Shown: positions 15,495 to 24,691, numbered from the stretch's first letter. The stretch: 44,754 nucleotides of DNA from Acidaminococcus sp. (GCA_019416065.1 DXYB01000013.1:1-44754); one strand, 5' to 3'. Notes: generated by a model from the sequence alone, not told the origin. A program made the numbers and translations.

Positions 15495-16688
15495 TTAGCC
15501 TTCGATTTCGGTTACCACGCCAGCGCCTACCGTATGGCCGCCTTCGCGGATAGCAAACCGCAGACCTTTTTCAATAGCGATCGGGGTGATCAGTTCCACG
15601 TCCATCACTACGTTATCCCCAGGCATAACCATTTCGGTTCCTTCCGGCAATTTCGCGACCCCAGTCACGTCCGTGGTACGGAAGTAGAACTGTGGACGAT
15701 ACCCGTTAAAGAACGGAGTATGACGGCCGCCTTCTTCTTTGGTCAGTACGTATACCTGCCCCTTGAAGGTGGTATGGGGATGAATGCTACCAGGTTTTGC
15801 CAGCACTTGCCCTCTTTCAATTTCATTCCGTTCAATACCACGCAGCAGGCAGCCAATGTTGTCACCAGCTTCTGCCTGATCCAGGGTCTTACGGAACATT
15901 TCCAGACCTGTGGCTACGGACTGTCTCTTTTCTTCCGTCAGGCCTACGATTTCTACCGTATCCCCAACTTTAACAGTACCACGTTCTACACGCCCCGTGG
16001 CTACGGTGCCACGTCCAGTAATAGTGAATACGTCTTCTACCGGCATCAGGAACGGTTTAGCCAGATCGTGTTCCGGGGTAGGAATGTATTCATCAACGGC
16101 TTCCATCAGCTTCAACACGTTTTTCTTCTGTTCTTCGTCGCCTTCCAGGGCTTTCAGCGCAGAACCAACTACGATGGGTACGTCATCCCCAGGATAGCCG
16201 TATTGGCTCAAGAGTTCCCGTACTTCCATTTCCACCAGTTCAATCAATTCAGGATCGTCCACTTGGTCGGATTTATTCAGGAACACTACGATAGCAGGCA
16301 CACCTACCTGGCGAGCCAAAAGAATATGTTCCCGGGTCTGCGGCATAGGGCCATCAGCAGCGGACACAACCAGAATAGCACCATCCATCTGAGCAGCACC
16401 GGTAATCATGTTCTTTACATAGTCAGCGTGCCCCGGGCAGTCTACGTGTGCGTAGTGCCGTTTCGGAGTTTCATATTCTACGTGGGCAGTATTGATGGTG
16501 ATCCCACGTTCTCTTTCTTCCGGAGCCTTATCAATATCGGCATAGGCTTCGAAAGTTGCCTTGCAGCCCGGGGTCTCGGACAGAACCTTGGTAATGGCTG
16601 CTGTCAGCGTGGTCTTGCCGTGGTCAACGTGACCGATGGTCCCAATGTTCACATGGGGTTTTGTTCTTTCAAATTTCTCTTTTGCCAT
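15495..16688 (-). CDS. tuf: Elongation factor Tu
   Basis: EF-Tu is the GTPase that delivers aminoacyl-tRNA to the ribosome. The 397 residues have the G1 loop GHVDHGKT at about 19-26, DCPGHADYVKNM, NKSDQVDD and GSALKALEG for guanine recognition, then the two beta-barrel domains. It lies 26 bases after fusA, in the str operon. A hairpin and a 175-base gap separate it from rpsJ. Confidence 0.98.
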   Translation of the reverse strand: MAKEKFERTKPHVNIGTIGHVDHGKTTLTAAITKVLSETPGCKATFEAYADIDKAPEERERGITINTAHVEYETPKRHYAHVDCPGHADYVKNMITGAAQMDGAILVVSAADGPMPQTREHILLARQVGVPAIVVFLNKSDQVDDPELIELVEMEVRELLSQYGYPGDDVPIVVGSALKALEGDEEQKKNVLKLMEAVDEYIPTPEHDLAKPFLMPVEDVFTITGRGTVATGRVERGTVKVGDTVEIVGLTEEKRQSVATGLEMFRKTLDQAEAGDNIGCLLRGIERNEIERGQVLAKPGSIHPHTTFKGQVYVLTKEEGGRHTPFFNGYRPQFYFRTTDVTGVAKLPEGTEMVMPGDNVVMDVELITPIAIEKGLRFAIREGGHTVGAGVVTEIEG

Positions 16689-16714
16689 TATTATTTCCTC
16701 CTATACCACAAGTA

Positions 16715-18802
16715 TTACTCTTGTGCAGTTCCTTTATTTTTCGCGATAATCGTTTCCGCTATATTCTTGGGAACTTCTTCATAGTGGTCAACTTCCATGG
16801 AATAGTTACCACGCCCCTGCGTCTTGGAGCGTAGGTCTGTAGCATAGCCAAACATTTCAGCCAGCGGAACAAAAGCCGTGATAACCTGTGCGCCGCTTCT
16901 CGCTTCCATGCCGTCAATACGACCCCGGCGAGAGTTCAAGTCGCCGATAACATCGCCCATGTATTCTTCAGGGATGGTAACTTCTACTTTCATGTACGGT
17001 TCCAGTAAAACAGGATTTGCTTTCTGTGCACCGCTCTTAAAGCCCATGGAGCCAGCAATATGGAATGCCATTTCAGAGGAGTCCACTTCGTGATAGGACC
17101 CGTCATAAACAGTAACTCCGATATCCACCATGGGATAGCCAGCTACAACGCCATTTTCCATGGCTTCTTTAACACCGTCTTCCACCGGGCCGATGTATTC
17201 CTTAGGAATTGCACCGCCAACGACTTTGTTTTCAAATTTAAAGCCTTCACCAGGTTCCAACGGAGTCAGGCGCAGCCAGCAGTCACCATATTGTCCCTTA
17301 CCACCGGACTGGCGAACAAATTTACCCTGGCTTTCCACTTCCTTACGGATGGTCTCACGGTATGCAACCTGCGGTTTACCCACCGTGCAGTCCACGTGGA
17401 ATTCCCGTTTCAGGCGATCCACAATAATATCCAGGTGCAGTTCGCCCATCCCAGAAATAATGGTCTGGGAAGATTCCGGATCAGTGCGTACCCGGAAGGT
17501 AGGATCTTCTTCCGCGAGTTTACCGAGGGCAACGCCCATTTTTTCTTGGTCGGCTTTAGTTTTAGGTTCAATGGCTACGGAAATAACCGGTTCAGGGAAA
17601 ACCATGGATTCCAAAATAATGGGGGCTTTTTCATCGCACAAGGTATCACCGGTGCCCGTGTCCTTCAAACCTACCGCAGCAGCAATATCTCCTGCGTAAA
17701 CCGTGTCGATTTCCGTTCTGTGGTTGGAGTGCATCCGCAAAATACGGCCAATCCGTTCCCGTTTATCTTTGCTAGCATTGTACACATAAGAGCCTGCATT
17801 AAGCGTCCCGGAGTATACCCGGAAGAATGCCAACCGGCCAACATAGGGGTCTGTCGCAATCTTAAAGGCCAGTGCTGCAAATGGGGCCTCATCGCTAGAA
17901 ATACGTTCTTCTTCTTCTCCTGTTTCCACATTAGTGCCTTTAATAGGAGGCACATCCAGCGGAGACGGCATATAGTCGATAATAGCATCCAGAAGCGGCT
18001 GCACACCTTTGTTTTTATAAGAAGAACCACAAGTCACCGGGTAGAGCTTGCATTGGCAAGTCATTTTCCGGATGGCGCCCTTGATTTCTTCTTTAGTCAA
18101 GTCTTCCCCGTCCAGGTACTTCATCATCAGGTCATCATCGCTTTCTGCGACGGCTTCCAGCAGGATCTGGCGATACTTTTGAGCTTGCTCCACATATTCA
18201 GCGGGGATCGGTTCAAATTCTTCGTCTTTTCCCAGTTTATCACCATAGACAACGGCCTGCATCTCCACCAAGTCAACCAGCCCCACAAAAGCATCTTCAG
18301 CGCCCATAGGGATTTGGATTGCCACTGCATTCGCGCCCAAACGATCTTTCATCATTTGGATTACGTTGAAAAAATCAGCACCCGTGGTATCCATTTTATT
18401 CACATAGGCAATACGAGGAACATTGTATTCCTCCGCCTGGCGCCAAACGGTTTCAGACTGCGGTTCAACGCCTCCTTTAGCGCTGAACACAGCTACAGAG
18501 CCATCCAATACGCGCAAGGAACGTTCAACTTCTACCGTGAAGTCCACGTGGCCCGGGGTATCAATAATATTGATAGAATGCCCTTTCCAGTGGCAAGTGG
18601 TCGCGGCAGAAGTAATTGTAATACCACGTTCTTGTTCCTGAACCATCCAGTCCATGGTAGCAGCGCCATCATGAACCTCACCAATTTTATGAGTCTTTCC
18701 GGTGTAGAACAGGATACGTTCCGTGGTTGTAGTTTTACCAGCATCAATATGAGCCATGATGCCGATATTTCTAATTTTCTCTAAGGGAAACTCTCTACCC
18801 AC
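16715..18802 (-). CDS. fusA: Elongation factor G
   Basis: EF-G is the translocase GTPase that moves tRNAs and mRNA through the ribosome. The 695-residue protein has AHIDAGKTTTTERILFYTG near the N-terminus, DTPGHVDFTVEVERSLRVLD and NKMDTTGADF, then the typical domains II-V ending with the GYATDLRSKTQGRG segment. The start codon is GTG (18800-18802), with AAGGAGGAG upstream. The gene order rpsL-rpsG-fusA-tuf is the classical str operon. Confidence 0.98.
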   Translation of the reverse strand: MGREFPLEKIRNIGIMAHIDAGKTTTTERILFYTGKTHKIGEVHDGAATMDWMVQEQERGITITSAATTCHWKGHSINIIDTPGHVDFTVEVERSLRVLDGSVAVFSAKGGVEPQSETVWRQAEEYNVPRIAYVNKMDTTGADFFNVIQMMKDRLGANAVAIQIPMGAEDAFVGLVDLVEMQAVVYGDKLGKDEEFEPIPAEYVEQAQKYRQILLEAVAESDDDLMMKYLDGEDLTKEEIKGAIRKMTCQCKLYPVTCGSSYKNKGVQPLLDAIIDYMPSPLDVPPIKGTNVETGEEEERISSDEAPFAALAFKIATDPYVGRLAFFRVYSGTLNAGSYVYNASKDKRERIGRILRMHSNHRTEIDTVYAGDIAAAVGLKDTGTGDTLCDEKAPIILESMVFPEPVISVAIEPKTKADQEKMGVALGKLAEEDPTFRVRTDPESSQTIISGMGELHLDIIVDRLKREFHVDCTVGKPQVAYRETIRKEVESQGKFVRQSGGKGQYGDCWLRLTPLEPGEGFKFENKVVGGAIPKEYIGPVEDGVKEAMENGVVAGYPMVDIGVTVYDGSYHEVDSSEMAFHIAGSMGFKSGAQKANPVLLEPYMKVEVTIPEEYMGDVIGDLNSRRGRIDGMEARSGAQVITAFVPLAEMFGYATDLRSKTQGRGNYSMEVDHYEEVPKNIAETIIAKNKGTAQE

Positions 18803-18831
18803 GAATTACTCCTCCTTGTTTAAGGATTGCA

Positions 18832-19302
18832 TTACCAGCGATAGTGGGCAAACGCTCTGTTTGCTTCCGCCATCTTATGCGTATCCTCACGTTTTTTGAC
18901 AGATGCGCCTGTGTTATTGGCAGCGTCCATCAATTCACCGGCTACGCGTTCGTACATCGTTTTTTCGCCGCGAGCACGGGAATAGTTCACCAGCCACCGA
19001 ATCCCCAAGGTGGTTTTCCGGTCTGCCCGGACTTCCACAGGAACCTGATAGTTAGCGCCGCCCACCCGGCGTGCTTTTACTTCCAGAACGGGCATTACGT
19101 TTTTCATGGCAGCATCAAAAACTTCCATGGGGTCTTTCCCGGTTTTGGAATGAATCAGATCAAATGCATCATATACAATACGCTCTGCCACGCCTTTTTT
19201 GCCGTCGAGCATAATTTTATTAATGAATCTTGTCAGCAGTTTGGACCCGTATACTGGATCCGGTAATACATCTCTCTTGGTTACAGGACCTTTTCTCGGC
19301 AT
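18832..19302 (-). CDS. rpsG: 30S ribosomal protein S7
   Basis: S7 starts assembly of the small-subunit head and contacts the E-site tRNA. The ATG at 19300-19302 gives MPRKGPVTKRDVLPDPVYGS and 156 residues, the normal length; an in-frame start eight codons earlier lacks a proper site. Conserved KLLTRFINKIMLDGKKGVAE and RRVGGANYQVPVEVR are intact. Confidence 0.97.
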   Translation of the reverse strand: MPRKGPVTKRDVLPDPVYGSKLLTRFINKIMLDGKKGVAERIVYDAFDLIHSKTGKDPMEVFDAAMKNVMPVLEVKARRVGGANYQVPVEVRADRKTTLGIRWLVNYSRARGEKTMYERVAGELMDAANNTGASVKKREDTHKMAEANRAFAHYRW

Positions 19303-19350
19303 CTGTATTTCCTCCTTCGTAATCAAATCATTCTGCAGCAGGCAGACAAA

Positions 19351-19734
19351 TTATTTCTTAGCTGCTTTCGGGCGTTTAGCGCCATACTTGGAACGGCTCT
19401 GGTTGCGATCCGCAACACCAGCAGTATCCAATGCACCGCGAATGATGTGATAACGAACACCAGGAAGGTCCTTAACTCTTCCACCTCTGATCAGAACAAC
19501 ACTGTGTTCCTGCAGATTGTGGCCAATACCAGGAATGTAAGCGGTCACTTCAATCCCATTGGTCAGACGCACACGAGCAACCTTCCGCAGAGCGGAGTTA
19601 GGTTTCTTTGGCGTGGTGGTGTACACTCTCGTGCAGACACCGCGTTTTTGGGGTGAATTTTTCAGTGCTGGCGCCGTGGATTTTTGAGTAATAACCTGTC
19701 TACCTTTACGAATCAATTGATTGATTGTAGGCAT
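19351..19734 (-). CDS. rpsL: 30S ribosomal protein S12
   Basis: S12 is at the decoding centre and controls accuracy. The start at ATG 19732-19734 gives 127 residues beginning MPTINQLIRKGRQ; the frame is open upstream but without support. The TTPKKPNSALRKVARVRL loop has the wild-type lysine where streptomycin-resistance changes usually fall, and GGRVKDLPGVRYHIIRG is also standard. A 61-base gap separates it from the L7Ae-like gene. Confidence 0.97.
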   Translation of the reverse strand: MPTINQLIRKGRQVITQKSTAPALKNSPQKRGVCTRVYTTTPKKPNSALRKVARVRLTNGIEVTAYIPGIGHNLQEHSVVLIRGGRVKDLPGVRYHIIRGALDTAGVADRNQSRSKYGAKRPKAAKK

Positions 19735-19795
19735 TCCGGCACCTCCTTTCTCTTGAATCAGATTTAATGAGTATGAAACTTCCAATTGGAAGATT

Positions 19796-20050
19796 CTACC
19801 TGGATTTAAGGACACAGGCTATAGACGCTCCCACATGAATGCCGCAAGCTTTTCCCAATTCCTGCATGGTTGCTACCGTTTCCATAGCGATCCCCTTGGC
19901 ATCACACAAGTCCTTTACCGGACCTGTCACATGGTCATTAGCGTCCAGCGCGATCAGAACTCCTCTGGCCTGATCCCGGGCTATAGCTTTTTGGGATTGT
20001 TTCACGCCCACAACAACGGGAGAACCGTTTTTCACGTCTGCGAGAAACAT
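19796..20050 (-). CDS. L7Ae-family k-turn RNA-binding protein (YbxF type)
   Basis: This 84-residue protein matches the small bacterial L7Ae/L30e-like family (YbxF) that binds kink-turn RNAs and lies at the head of str operons in Firmicutes. It shows the GVKQSQKAIARDQARGVLIALDAND core and a C-terminal GKACGIHVGASIACVL helix. A GGAGG precedes the ATG at 20048-20050. In many Firmicutes rpoB-rpoC lie just upstream; here they are absent and the promoter at 20095-20123 drives the str operon directly. Confidence 0.9.
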   Translation of the reverse strand: MFLADVKNGSPVVVGVKQSQKAIARDQARGVLIALDANDHVTGPVKDLCDAKGIAMETVATMQELGKACGIHVGASIACVLKSR

Positions 20051-20094
20051 ATAATACCTCCAAAAAGACAGACTGCTCTCTGTGACACTGTGCT

Positions 20095-20123
20095 ATTGTA
20101 TCATTCCACGTTAGTGATGTCAA
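20095..20123 (-). promoter_or_regulatory. Sigma-A promoter of the str operon
   Basis: Reading the minus strand, TTGACA (20118-20123) and TACAAT (20095-20100) are separated by exactly 17 bases, almost the perfect vegetative consensus. It points at the L7Ae-like gene 45 bases downstream and should drive the ribosomal supercluster. Confidence 0.9.
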
Positions 20124-20357
20124 CAATTTCCCCGTATTTTTTCTATGTTTATCCCTGTTTACACGCCCTTCTTTCATTACACAGTTCCTCGTGTTCCGTA
20201 CTACATCCACAGGTCCTTTTTCGTAGGATTTTCAGCTACTTTTTAGATTTTTTGTGGGTGCGTCCAAAAGGAATCGTTATATTTTTATTGGATTCGTAGT
20301 ATCTAGAGTTAAATTTTACAAAAGTTTTACATTTGCAAAAAAAAGGTTGTTACCAAT
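20124..20357. other. AT-rich gap between str promoter and cupin terminator
   Basis: No gene or confident RNA is visible. The stretch is A/T-rich with several T-runs, and some of it may act as upstream promoter sequence for the str operon. rpoB/rpoC, often found at this place in Firmicutes, are missing. Confidence 0.6.
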
Positions 20358-20386
20358 AAAAAAGCGGCAGGTGTCACTTCCTGCCG
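20358..20386 (-). terminator. Intrinsic terminator of the cupin gene
   Basis: CGGCAGG (20365-20371) and CCTGCCG (20380-20386) form a seven-base GC-rich stem with an eight-base loop. On the minus strand it is followed by a run of six U. It lies just past the cupin stop at 20393. Confidence 0.9.
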
Positions 20387-20392
20387 TTTCCT

Positions 20393-20752
20393 TTAGAATT
20401 GCTTTTTTCCCTCTGGGGTATTGGTAATGAGGGCAATGAAAACCAAATCTTCTTTTCCGTCGTTTTTTATCCCATGGCTGGCGCCGTCCGCACAAAACGT
20501 CACGTCTCCTGCTTTTACCCGTGATACTTTGCCTTCATCATTGTACTCGCCTTCTCCTTGAAGCAAATAATAGGTTTCAAAGTTCTTCACGTGTTGATGA
20601 TACGGTACCTCAAAGCCAGGACGCAAAGTGATTTTCGCAAATAAGCTATTGGCATTCTGAAATAATTCCGGATCCAGCAGCACATCTTTCACAATCAAGT
20701 TACCAGTTGCGCTTTTATTTTCTTCATGATGCAGGTTGGTAAATACGGCCAT
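20393..20752 (-). CDS. Small cupin-fold protein
   Basis: This 119-residue protein has both cupin motifs: PGFEVPYHQHVKNFETYYLLQGEGEY (His52, His54 and Glu59 as likely metal ligands) and GDVTFCADGASHGIKND (His93). It is a single-domain cupin, a fold used for metal-dependent enzymes and for sensors. The substrate cannot be read from sequence. It is a lone gene with its own promoter (20783-20812) and terminator. Confidence 0.85.
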   Translation of the reverse strand: MAVFTNLHHEENKSATGNLIVKDVLLDPELFQNANSLFAKITLRPGFEVPYHQHVKNFETYYLLQGEGEYNDEGKVSRVKAGDVTFCADGASHGIKNDGKEDLVFIALITNTPEGKKQF

Positions 20753-20782
20753 AAAAATCCCCTCCTCGGTTTATTTACAGGT

Positions 20783-20812
20783 ATTATACCTATTTCCGCC
20801 CAAAAATTTCAA
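20783..20812 (-). promoter_or_regulatory. Promoter of the cupin gene
   Basis: On the minus strand TTGAAA (20807-20812) and a perfect TATAAT (20783-20788) are 18 bases apart, about 30 bases before the cupin start and its GGAGG. Confidence 0.75.
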
Positions 20813-20820
20813 CCGCTATG

Positions 20821-20860
20821 AAAAAGGACCACTTTACAATTTGCAAAGTAGTCCCTTTTT
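20821..20860 (-). terminator. Intrinsic terminator of clpB
   Basis: Arms GGACCACTTT and AAAGTAGTCC (one wobble pair), flanked by A5 and T5 runs, form a symmetric hairpin that can work in both directions. It lies just past the clpB stop at 20876. Confidence 0.85.
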
Positions 20861-20875
20861 ATCACTTCTCAAGAC

Positions 20876-23419
20876 TTATTTTTTGACTACGTCAATCTGT
20901 CCATCCTTCAGCACAATGGCAATGTGATCCCCACTGCCAATTTCGCCGAGGACAATCTTCCGGCTCACCACCGTTTCTACGGTATGTACAATTAACCGTT
21001 TCAACGGACGGGCACCAAAGGCCGGATCAAAACCGCTCTTTGCCAGGTACACAATGGCTTCGTCGCTGGCACTTAGTTCCAGATCCATCTGTTTACGGAG
21101 CCGATCGCCCAGCTGATGCAGGATCAATTTTACAATGTCTTTGATCTGCTCAGGGTCCAGTGGCTGGAAGACTACAATATCATCCACCCGGTTAAGGAAT
21201 TCCGGACGGAAGAATTTCCGCAGCATCCCCAGCACTTCCTCATGGGAAATCTTTCCTTTCTTCTCCATGATTTCCTGGCTTCCCAAGTTACTGGTCATAA
21301 TGATGAGCGTATTCTTAAAGTCCACAATGCGCCCTTGCCCATCTGTTAGCCGTCCATCGTCCAGCACTTGCAGCAATACGTTAAACACATCCGGATGGGC
21401 TTTTTCAATTTCATCAAATAGGATCACAGAATACGGATGACGACGCACTTCTTCCGTCAGCTGACCGCCTTCTTCATAGCCCACATATCCTGGAGGCGCT
21501 CCAATCAGACGGGAAACAGTGTGCTTTTCCATGTATTCGCTCATATCAATACGGATAATGCGCTTTTCGTCATCAAACAACACTTGTGCCAGTGCTTTGG
21601 CCAGTTCGGTCTTGCCCACACCGGTCGGCCCCAAAAAGATAAAGGAACCAATAGGTTTGTTAGGGTCCTTGATCCCTGCACGGGCGCGAATAACTGCTTC
21701 ACTGACAGCCTGCACGGCTTCATTTTGTCCTACCACCCGCTTGTGAAGGATTTCCGGCAAATGGGCCAGCCGTTGTTTCTCTCCTTCCAGCAGACGGTTC
21801 ACCGGGATACCGGTCCAGGTGCTGACCACCTTGGCAATATCGTCCTCATCAACTTCTTCTTTCAGTAGTTTCTGGGCAGAAGTATCCTGCTCGCCCAATT
21901 GATTCAATTGTTTTTGCAGTTCCGGCAACTTGCCATATTTCAGCTCGGCCAGTTTATTCAGGTCATAAGCACGTTCTGCCTCTTCCATCTGCTTTTTCAC
22001 ATTGTCAATTTCTTGCTTCACTTGGCGGACTTTGGCAATGCCGGCCTTTTCTTCCTTCCATTGGTTCATCAACTGGTCATTGCTCTCTTTCAAGCTGGCC
22101 AATTCCTCACGAATTTTTTCCAGACGCTCTTTACTTTGGGCATCGTCCTCTTTTGTAAGAGCCTGCTCCTCAATTTGCAATTGCAACATCCGCCGGCGGC
22201 TTTCGTCCAATTCCGTTGGCATGGAATCTATTTCCGTACGCAGCCGGGCTGCTGCCTCATCCACCAGGTCAATGGCCTTATCCGGCAAAAACCGATCATT
22301 AATATACCGGTTGCTGAGTGTTGCTGCCGCCACCAGGGCAGAGTCCTTGATACGCACCCCATGGTGAACTTCGTACCGCTCTTTCAGACCCCGCAGAATG
22401 GAAATCGTATCCTCCACACTGGGTTCGCTGACCAGTACAGGCTGAAAACGCCGTTCCAAAGCAGAATCTTTTTCAATATACTTATGGTATTCCTTCAGCG
22501 TGGTTGCCCCAATACACCGCAATTCTCCTCTAGCCAGCATGGGTTTCAGAATATTCCCCGCATCCATAGAGCCTTCGCTGGCACCAGCACCCACCACCGT
22601 ATGCAGTTCATCAATAAACATAATAATCTGCCCGGTGGAATCGGAAACAATTTTTAAAATCTTTTTTAGACGCTCTTCAAATTCTCCCCGGTATTTAGCT
22701 CCGGCTACAAGGCTAGCCAGATCCAGGGCATACAGTGTCTTGTTTTTTAAAGATTCCGGTACGTCTCCTGCCACGATTCTGCGGGCCAGTCCTTCTACAA
22801 TGGCTGTTTTGCCCACGCCCGGCTCCCCGATAAGCACAGGGTTATTCTTTTTCCGGCGAGAAAGGATTTCGATGGTCCGGCGAATTTCCTCATCCCGCCC
22901 GATTACCGGGTCCAGTTTTCCTTCCCGGGCTTTCCGGGTCAAATCCTGCCCATACTTTTCCAAAGTTTTCTTATTTTCATCCGCATCGCCGTTATTTTCA
23001 TACTTATCAATCAAGCCACGGATGGCGCTGCGGGTAATCCCATACTTTTTGCACAAGTTCACCACGTCCGTGTCCCCATCCTCGCATAAAGCGGCAAGAA
23101 GATGAGAGGCCGTGACTTCATTTTGGCCGGCAGCTTTTTCTGCAAGAGCAAACACCCTGGCGAGCCCTGCGCTCATGGAAAGGCGGTCCGTTCCTTTTAC
23201 CGAAGGAATGGCCTTTACCAGGGTATCCACTTCCCGATTAAACTGGGTCGGATCCACATTTAAGCTTTTCAGCACAAATTTAAAAAATCCATCTGGCTGG
23301 GCACACATCGCACTCAAAAGATGCACGGTGCTGATTTCCTGATTATAATTGATGACGGCCTGCTGCTGAGCCGCTTCTAATAAACTTCTTACTTCATCAT
23401 TCAAACGTTCTGCTGGCAT
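20876..23419 (-). CDS. clpB: ATP-dependent disaggregase ClpB
   Basis: ClpB is a hexameric AAA+ chaperone that pulls proteins out of aggregates together with DnaK. The start at 23417-23419 (MPAERLNDEV) follows GGAGG by eight bases and gives 847 residues, a normal length. The N-domain covers 1-145, the first AAA+ module has Walker A GEPGVGKT at 198-205, then a coiled-coil middle domain (KEDDAQSKERLEKIREELAS and onwards), and the second AAA+ module has GPTGVGKTELAKAL. It is a single gene here, transcribed away from 23551. I see no CIRCE or CtsR consensus upstream, only the inverted repeat at 23466-23488. Confidence 0.97.
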   Translation of the reverse strand: MPAERLNDEVRSLLEAAQQQAVINYNQEISTVHLLSAMCAQPDGFFKFVLKSLNVDPTQFNREVDTLVKAIPSVKGTDRLSMSAGLARVFALAEKAAGQNEVTASHLLAALCEDGDTDVVNLCKKYGITRSAIRGLIDKYENNGDADENKKTLEKYGQDLTRKAREGKLDPVIGRDEEIRRTIEILSRRKKNNPVLIGEPGVGKTAIVEGLARRIVAGDVPESLKNKTLYALDLASLVAGAKYRGEFEERLKKILKIVSDSTGQIIMFIDELHTVVGAGASEGSMDAGNILKPMLARGELRCIGATTLKEYHKYIEKDSALERRFQPVLVSEPSVEDTISILRGLKERYEVHHGVRIKDSALVAAATLSNRYINDRFLPDKAIDLVDEAAARLRTEIDSMPTELDESRRRMLQLQIEEQALTKEDDAQSKERLEKIREELASLKESNDQLMNQWKEEKAGIAKVRQVKQEIDNVKKQMEEAERAYDLNKLAELKYGKLPELQKQLNQLGEQDTSAQKLLKEEVDEDDIAKVVSTWTGIPVNRLLEGEKQRLAHLPEILHKRVVGQNEAVQAVSEAVIRARAGIKDPNKPIGSFIFLGPTGVGKTELAKALAQVLFDDEKRIIRIDMSEYMEKHTVSRLIGAPPGYVGYEEGGQLTEEVRRHPYSVILFDEIEKAHPDVFNVLLQVLDDGRLTDGQGRIVDFKNTLIIMTSNLGSQEIMEKKGKISHEEVLGMLRKFFRPEFLNRVDDIVVFQPLDPEQIKDIVKLILHQLGDRLRKQMDLELSASDEAIVYLAKSGFDPAFGARPLKRLIVHTVETVVSRKIVLGEIGSGDHIAIVLKDGQIDVVKK

Positions 23420-23465
23420 AATAAACACCTCCAACTTGTTAGTACTGCACACGACGCTTATAGTT

Positions 23466-23488
23466 TTCCCTTATAGTTAGGAAGGGAA
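23466..23488. promoter_or_regulatory. Inverted repeat upstream of clpB, possible operator
   Basis: TTCCCTT (23466-23472) and AAGGGAA (23482-23488) are perfect seven-base complements with a nine-base spacer, in the region between divergent clpB and the gene at 23551. The geometry recalls a heat-shock operator, but the wording does not match CIRCE. The role is inferred. Confidence 0.35.
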
Positions 23489-23550
23489 TCCAGATTCTTT
23501 GTCGAATAAGACCACATACCCTTCCATTTGATCAGCCTAAAGGAGGATTT

Positions 23551-24621
23551 ATGAATTCGTCCATTTATCTGTATCATTTATTTGATGTGGCCGACGAAAT
23601 TGACTTAACCTTAGTAGAAGCTCTCTGGACCAGCCGGAATAAAATTGCGTCCAGACTGCGCCTGGAAAAAAGCACCCCGGGGTCCATCACCTTTAAAGAC
23701 CCACCAGTTCTGGTTGAACTGGGCAGCCATGAGATGAACATTGCCGGTAAAGAGTACCTGTCCGTCATGAAAGCCAGAATCTTTGATATCGGCGTGGTAA
23801 GCTTGATTTTCCATCTGGATCTGCCAGAAGAGATATCCTATGAAGAGTATCTGGAGCTGGCCATTGCCTTAGAAAAATTGCCTAAAGATTTCATCCGAGA
23901 ATACATTACCGCTGTCACAGATACCATCAAACCGGCCTGTGCTAAAATGCGCATTTCCGATTTTGATGAGGATTTTGTGGTCTACTATTTCCGGGATCCA
24001 CTTCCCAACTGGGATTTTACTCCGATTATGATGAAGGATAAAACCCCGCTCAGTGAAGAAACCCGAAATCAGATTATGACCAACCGGTTCAGCTACAGTA
24101 CTGGAGATGAGATTTATCTTACCTGGGACACTGCCCTTGTCTATGACAAAACGGGCAGTATGGATCTTCCCGACCTTTTGGAATTTGCCAACGCTCAATT
24201 TCTGGAACTGCGCTACTACGATGATGCGCTGAATAAAGCCGTAGACAAAACCTATACGGAAATTGATGCCGCCGACAGTCCCCAAGGACCCGGACGGATC
24301 CACACCTTCCGCCAGTTGCGCGCCCACTTAACGGAAGTGATGGCGGATATGAGTGTCCTCACTAGCAACATCGACAATGCTTTACAGGTCACCGAAGACA
24401 TTTTTAACGCCAGAGTCTATGCCCGGTATATGAATCTTCTTCACGCCGAAGTGTGGCGGGAAAATATCAATACCAAGATCAATGTACTCCAACGTTGCTA
24501 TTCCCTCTTAAACGGGGAAGTATTGACCCACCGCTTTGCGCTGTTAGGGCAGATCGGCTTGGTACTGCTTGCCTTGATTGCTCTCATACAGGTATTTCTA
24601 CTGTTTGGTCTCCTCTATTAA
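23551..24621 (+). CDS. RMD1/DUF155-like membrane-anchored protein
   Basis: The 356-residue protein resembles the RMD1/YagE (DUF155) family. A central block KARIFDIGVVSLIFHLDLPEE is followed by GDEIYLTWDTALVYDKTG and DLLEFANAQFLELRYYDDAL, then a helical, coiled-coil-like stretch (about 265-325), and a single C-terminal membrane span (about 332-354, IGLVLLALIALIQVFLLFGLL). This layout, with a soluble domain and a tail anchor, is typical of DUF155. Its biochemical role is unknown in bacteria. AAGGAGG precedes the ATG, and the gene stands alone, divergent from clpB. I recognise the pattern but not a close relative. Confidence 0.5.
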   Translation: MNSSIYLYHLFDVADEIDLTLVEALWTSRNKIASRLRLEKSTPGSITFKDPPVLVELGSHEMNIAGKEYLSVMKARIFDIGVVSLIFHLDLPEEISYEEYLELAIALEKLPKDFIREYITAVTDTIKPACAKMRISDFDEDFVVYYFRDPLPNWDFTPIMMKDKTPLSEETRNQIMTNRFSYSTGDEIYLTWDTALVYDKTGSMDLPDLLEFANAQFLELRYYDDALNKAVDKTYTEIDAADSPQGPGRIHTFRQLRAHLTEVMADMSVLTSNIDNALQVTEDIFNARVYARYMNLLHAEVWRENINTKINVLQRCYSLLNGEVLTHRFALLGQIGLVLLALIALIQVFLLFGLLY

Positions 24622-24635
24622 CTTCACCTTCAATA

Positions 24636-24673
24636 CTATGACCCAGGAAGCTTTTATCACTTCCTGGGTCATA
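24636..24673 (+). terminator. Intrinsic terminator after the RMD1-like gene
   Basis: ATGACCCAGGAAG (24638-24650) pairs perfectly with CTTCCTGGGTCAT (24660-24672) around a nine-base loop. The following T-run is short, so termination may be incomplete. It lies 15 bases past the stop at 24621. Confidence 0.75.
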
Positions 24674-24691
24674 TTGTACGCTTTAAAAGTC

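Noticed and set aside
23420..23550. CIRCE or CtsR operator for clpB
   Set aside because: Neither the TTAGCACTC repeat nor the CtsR heptad is present. Only the unrelated 7-9-7 repeat is seen.
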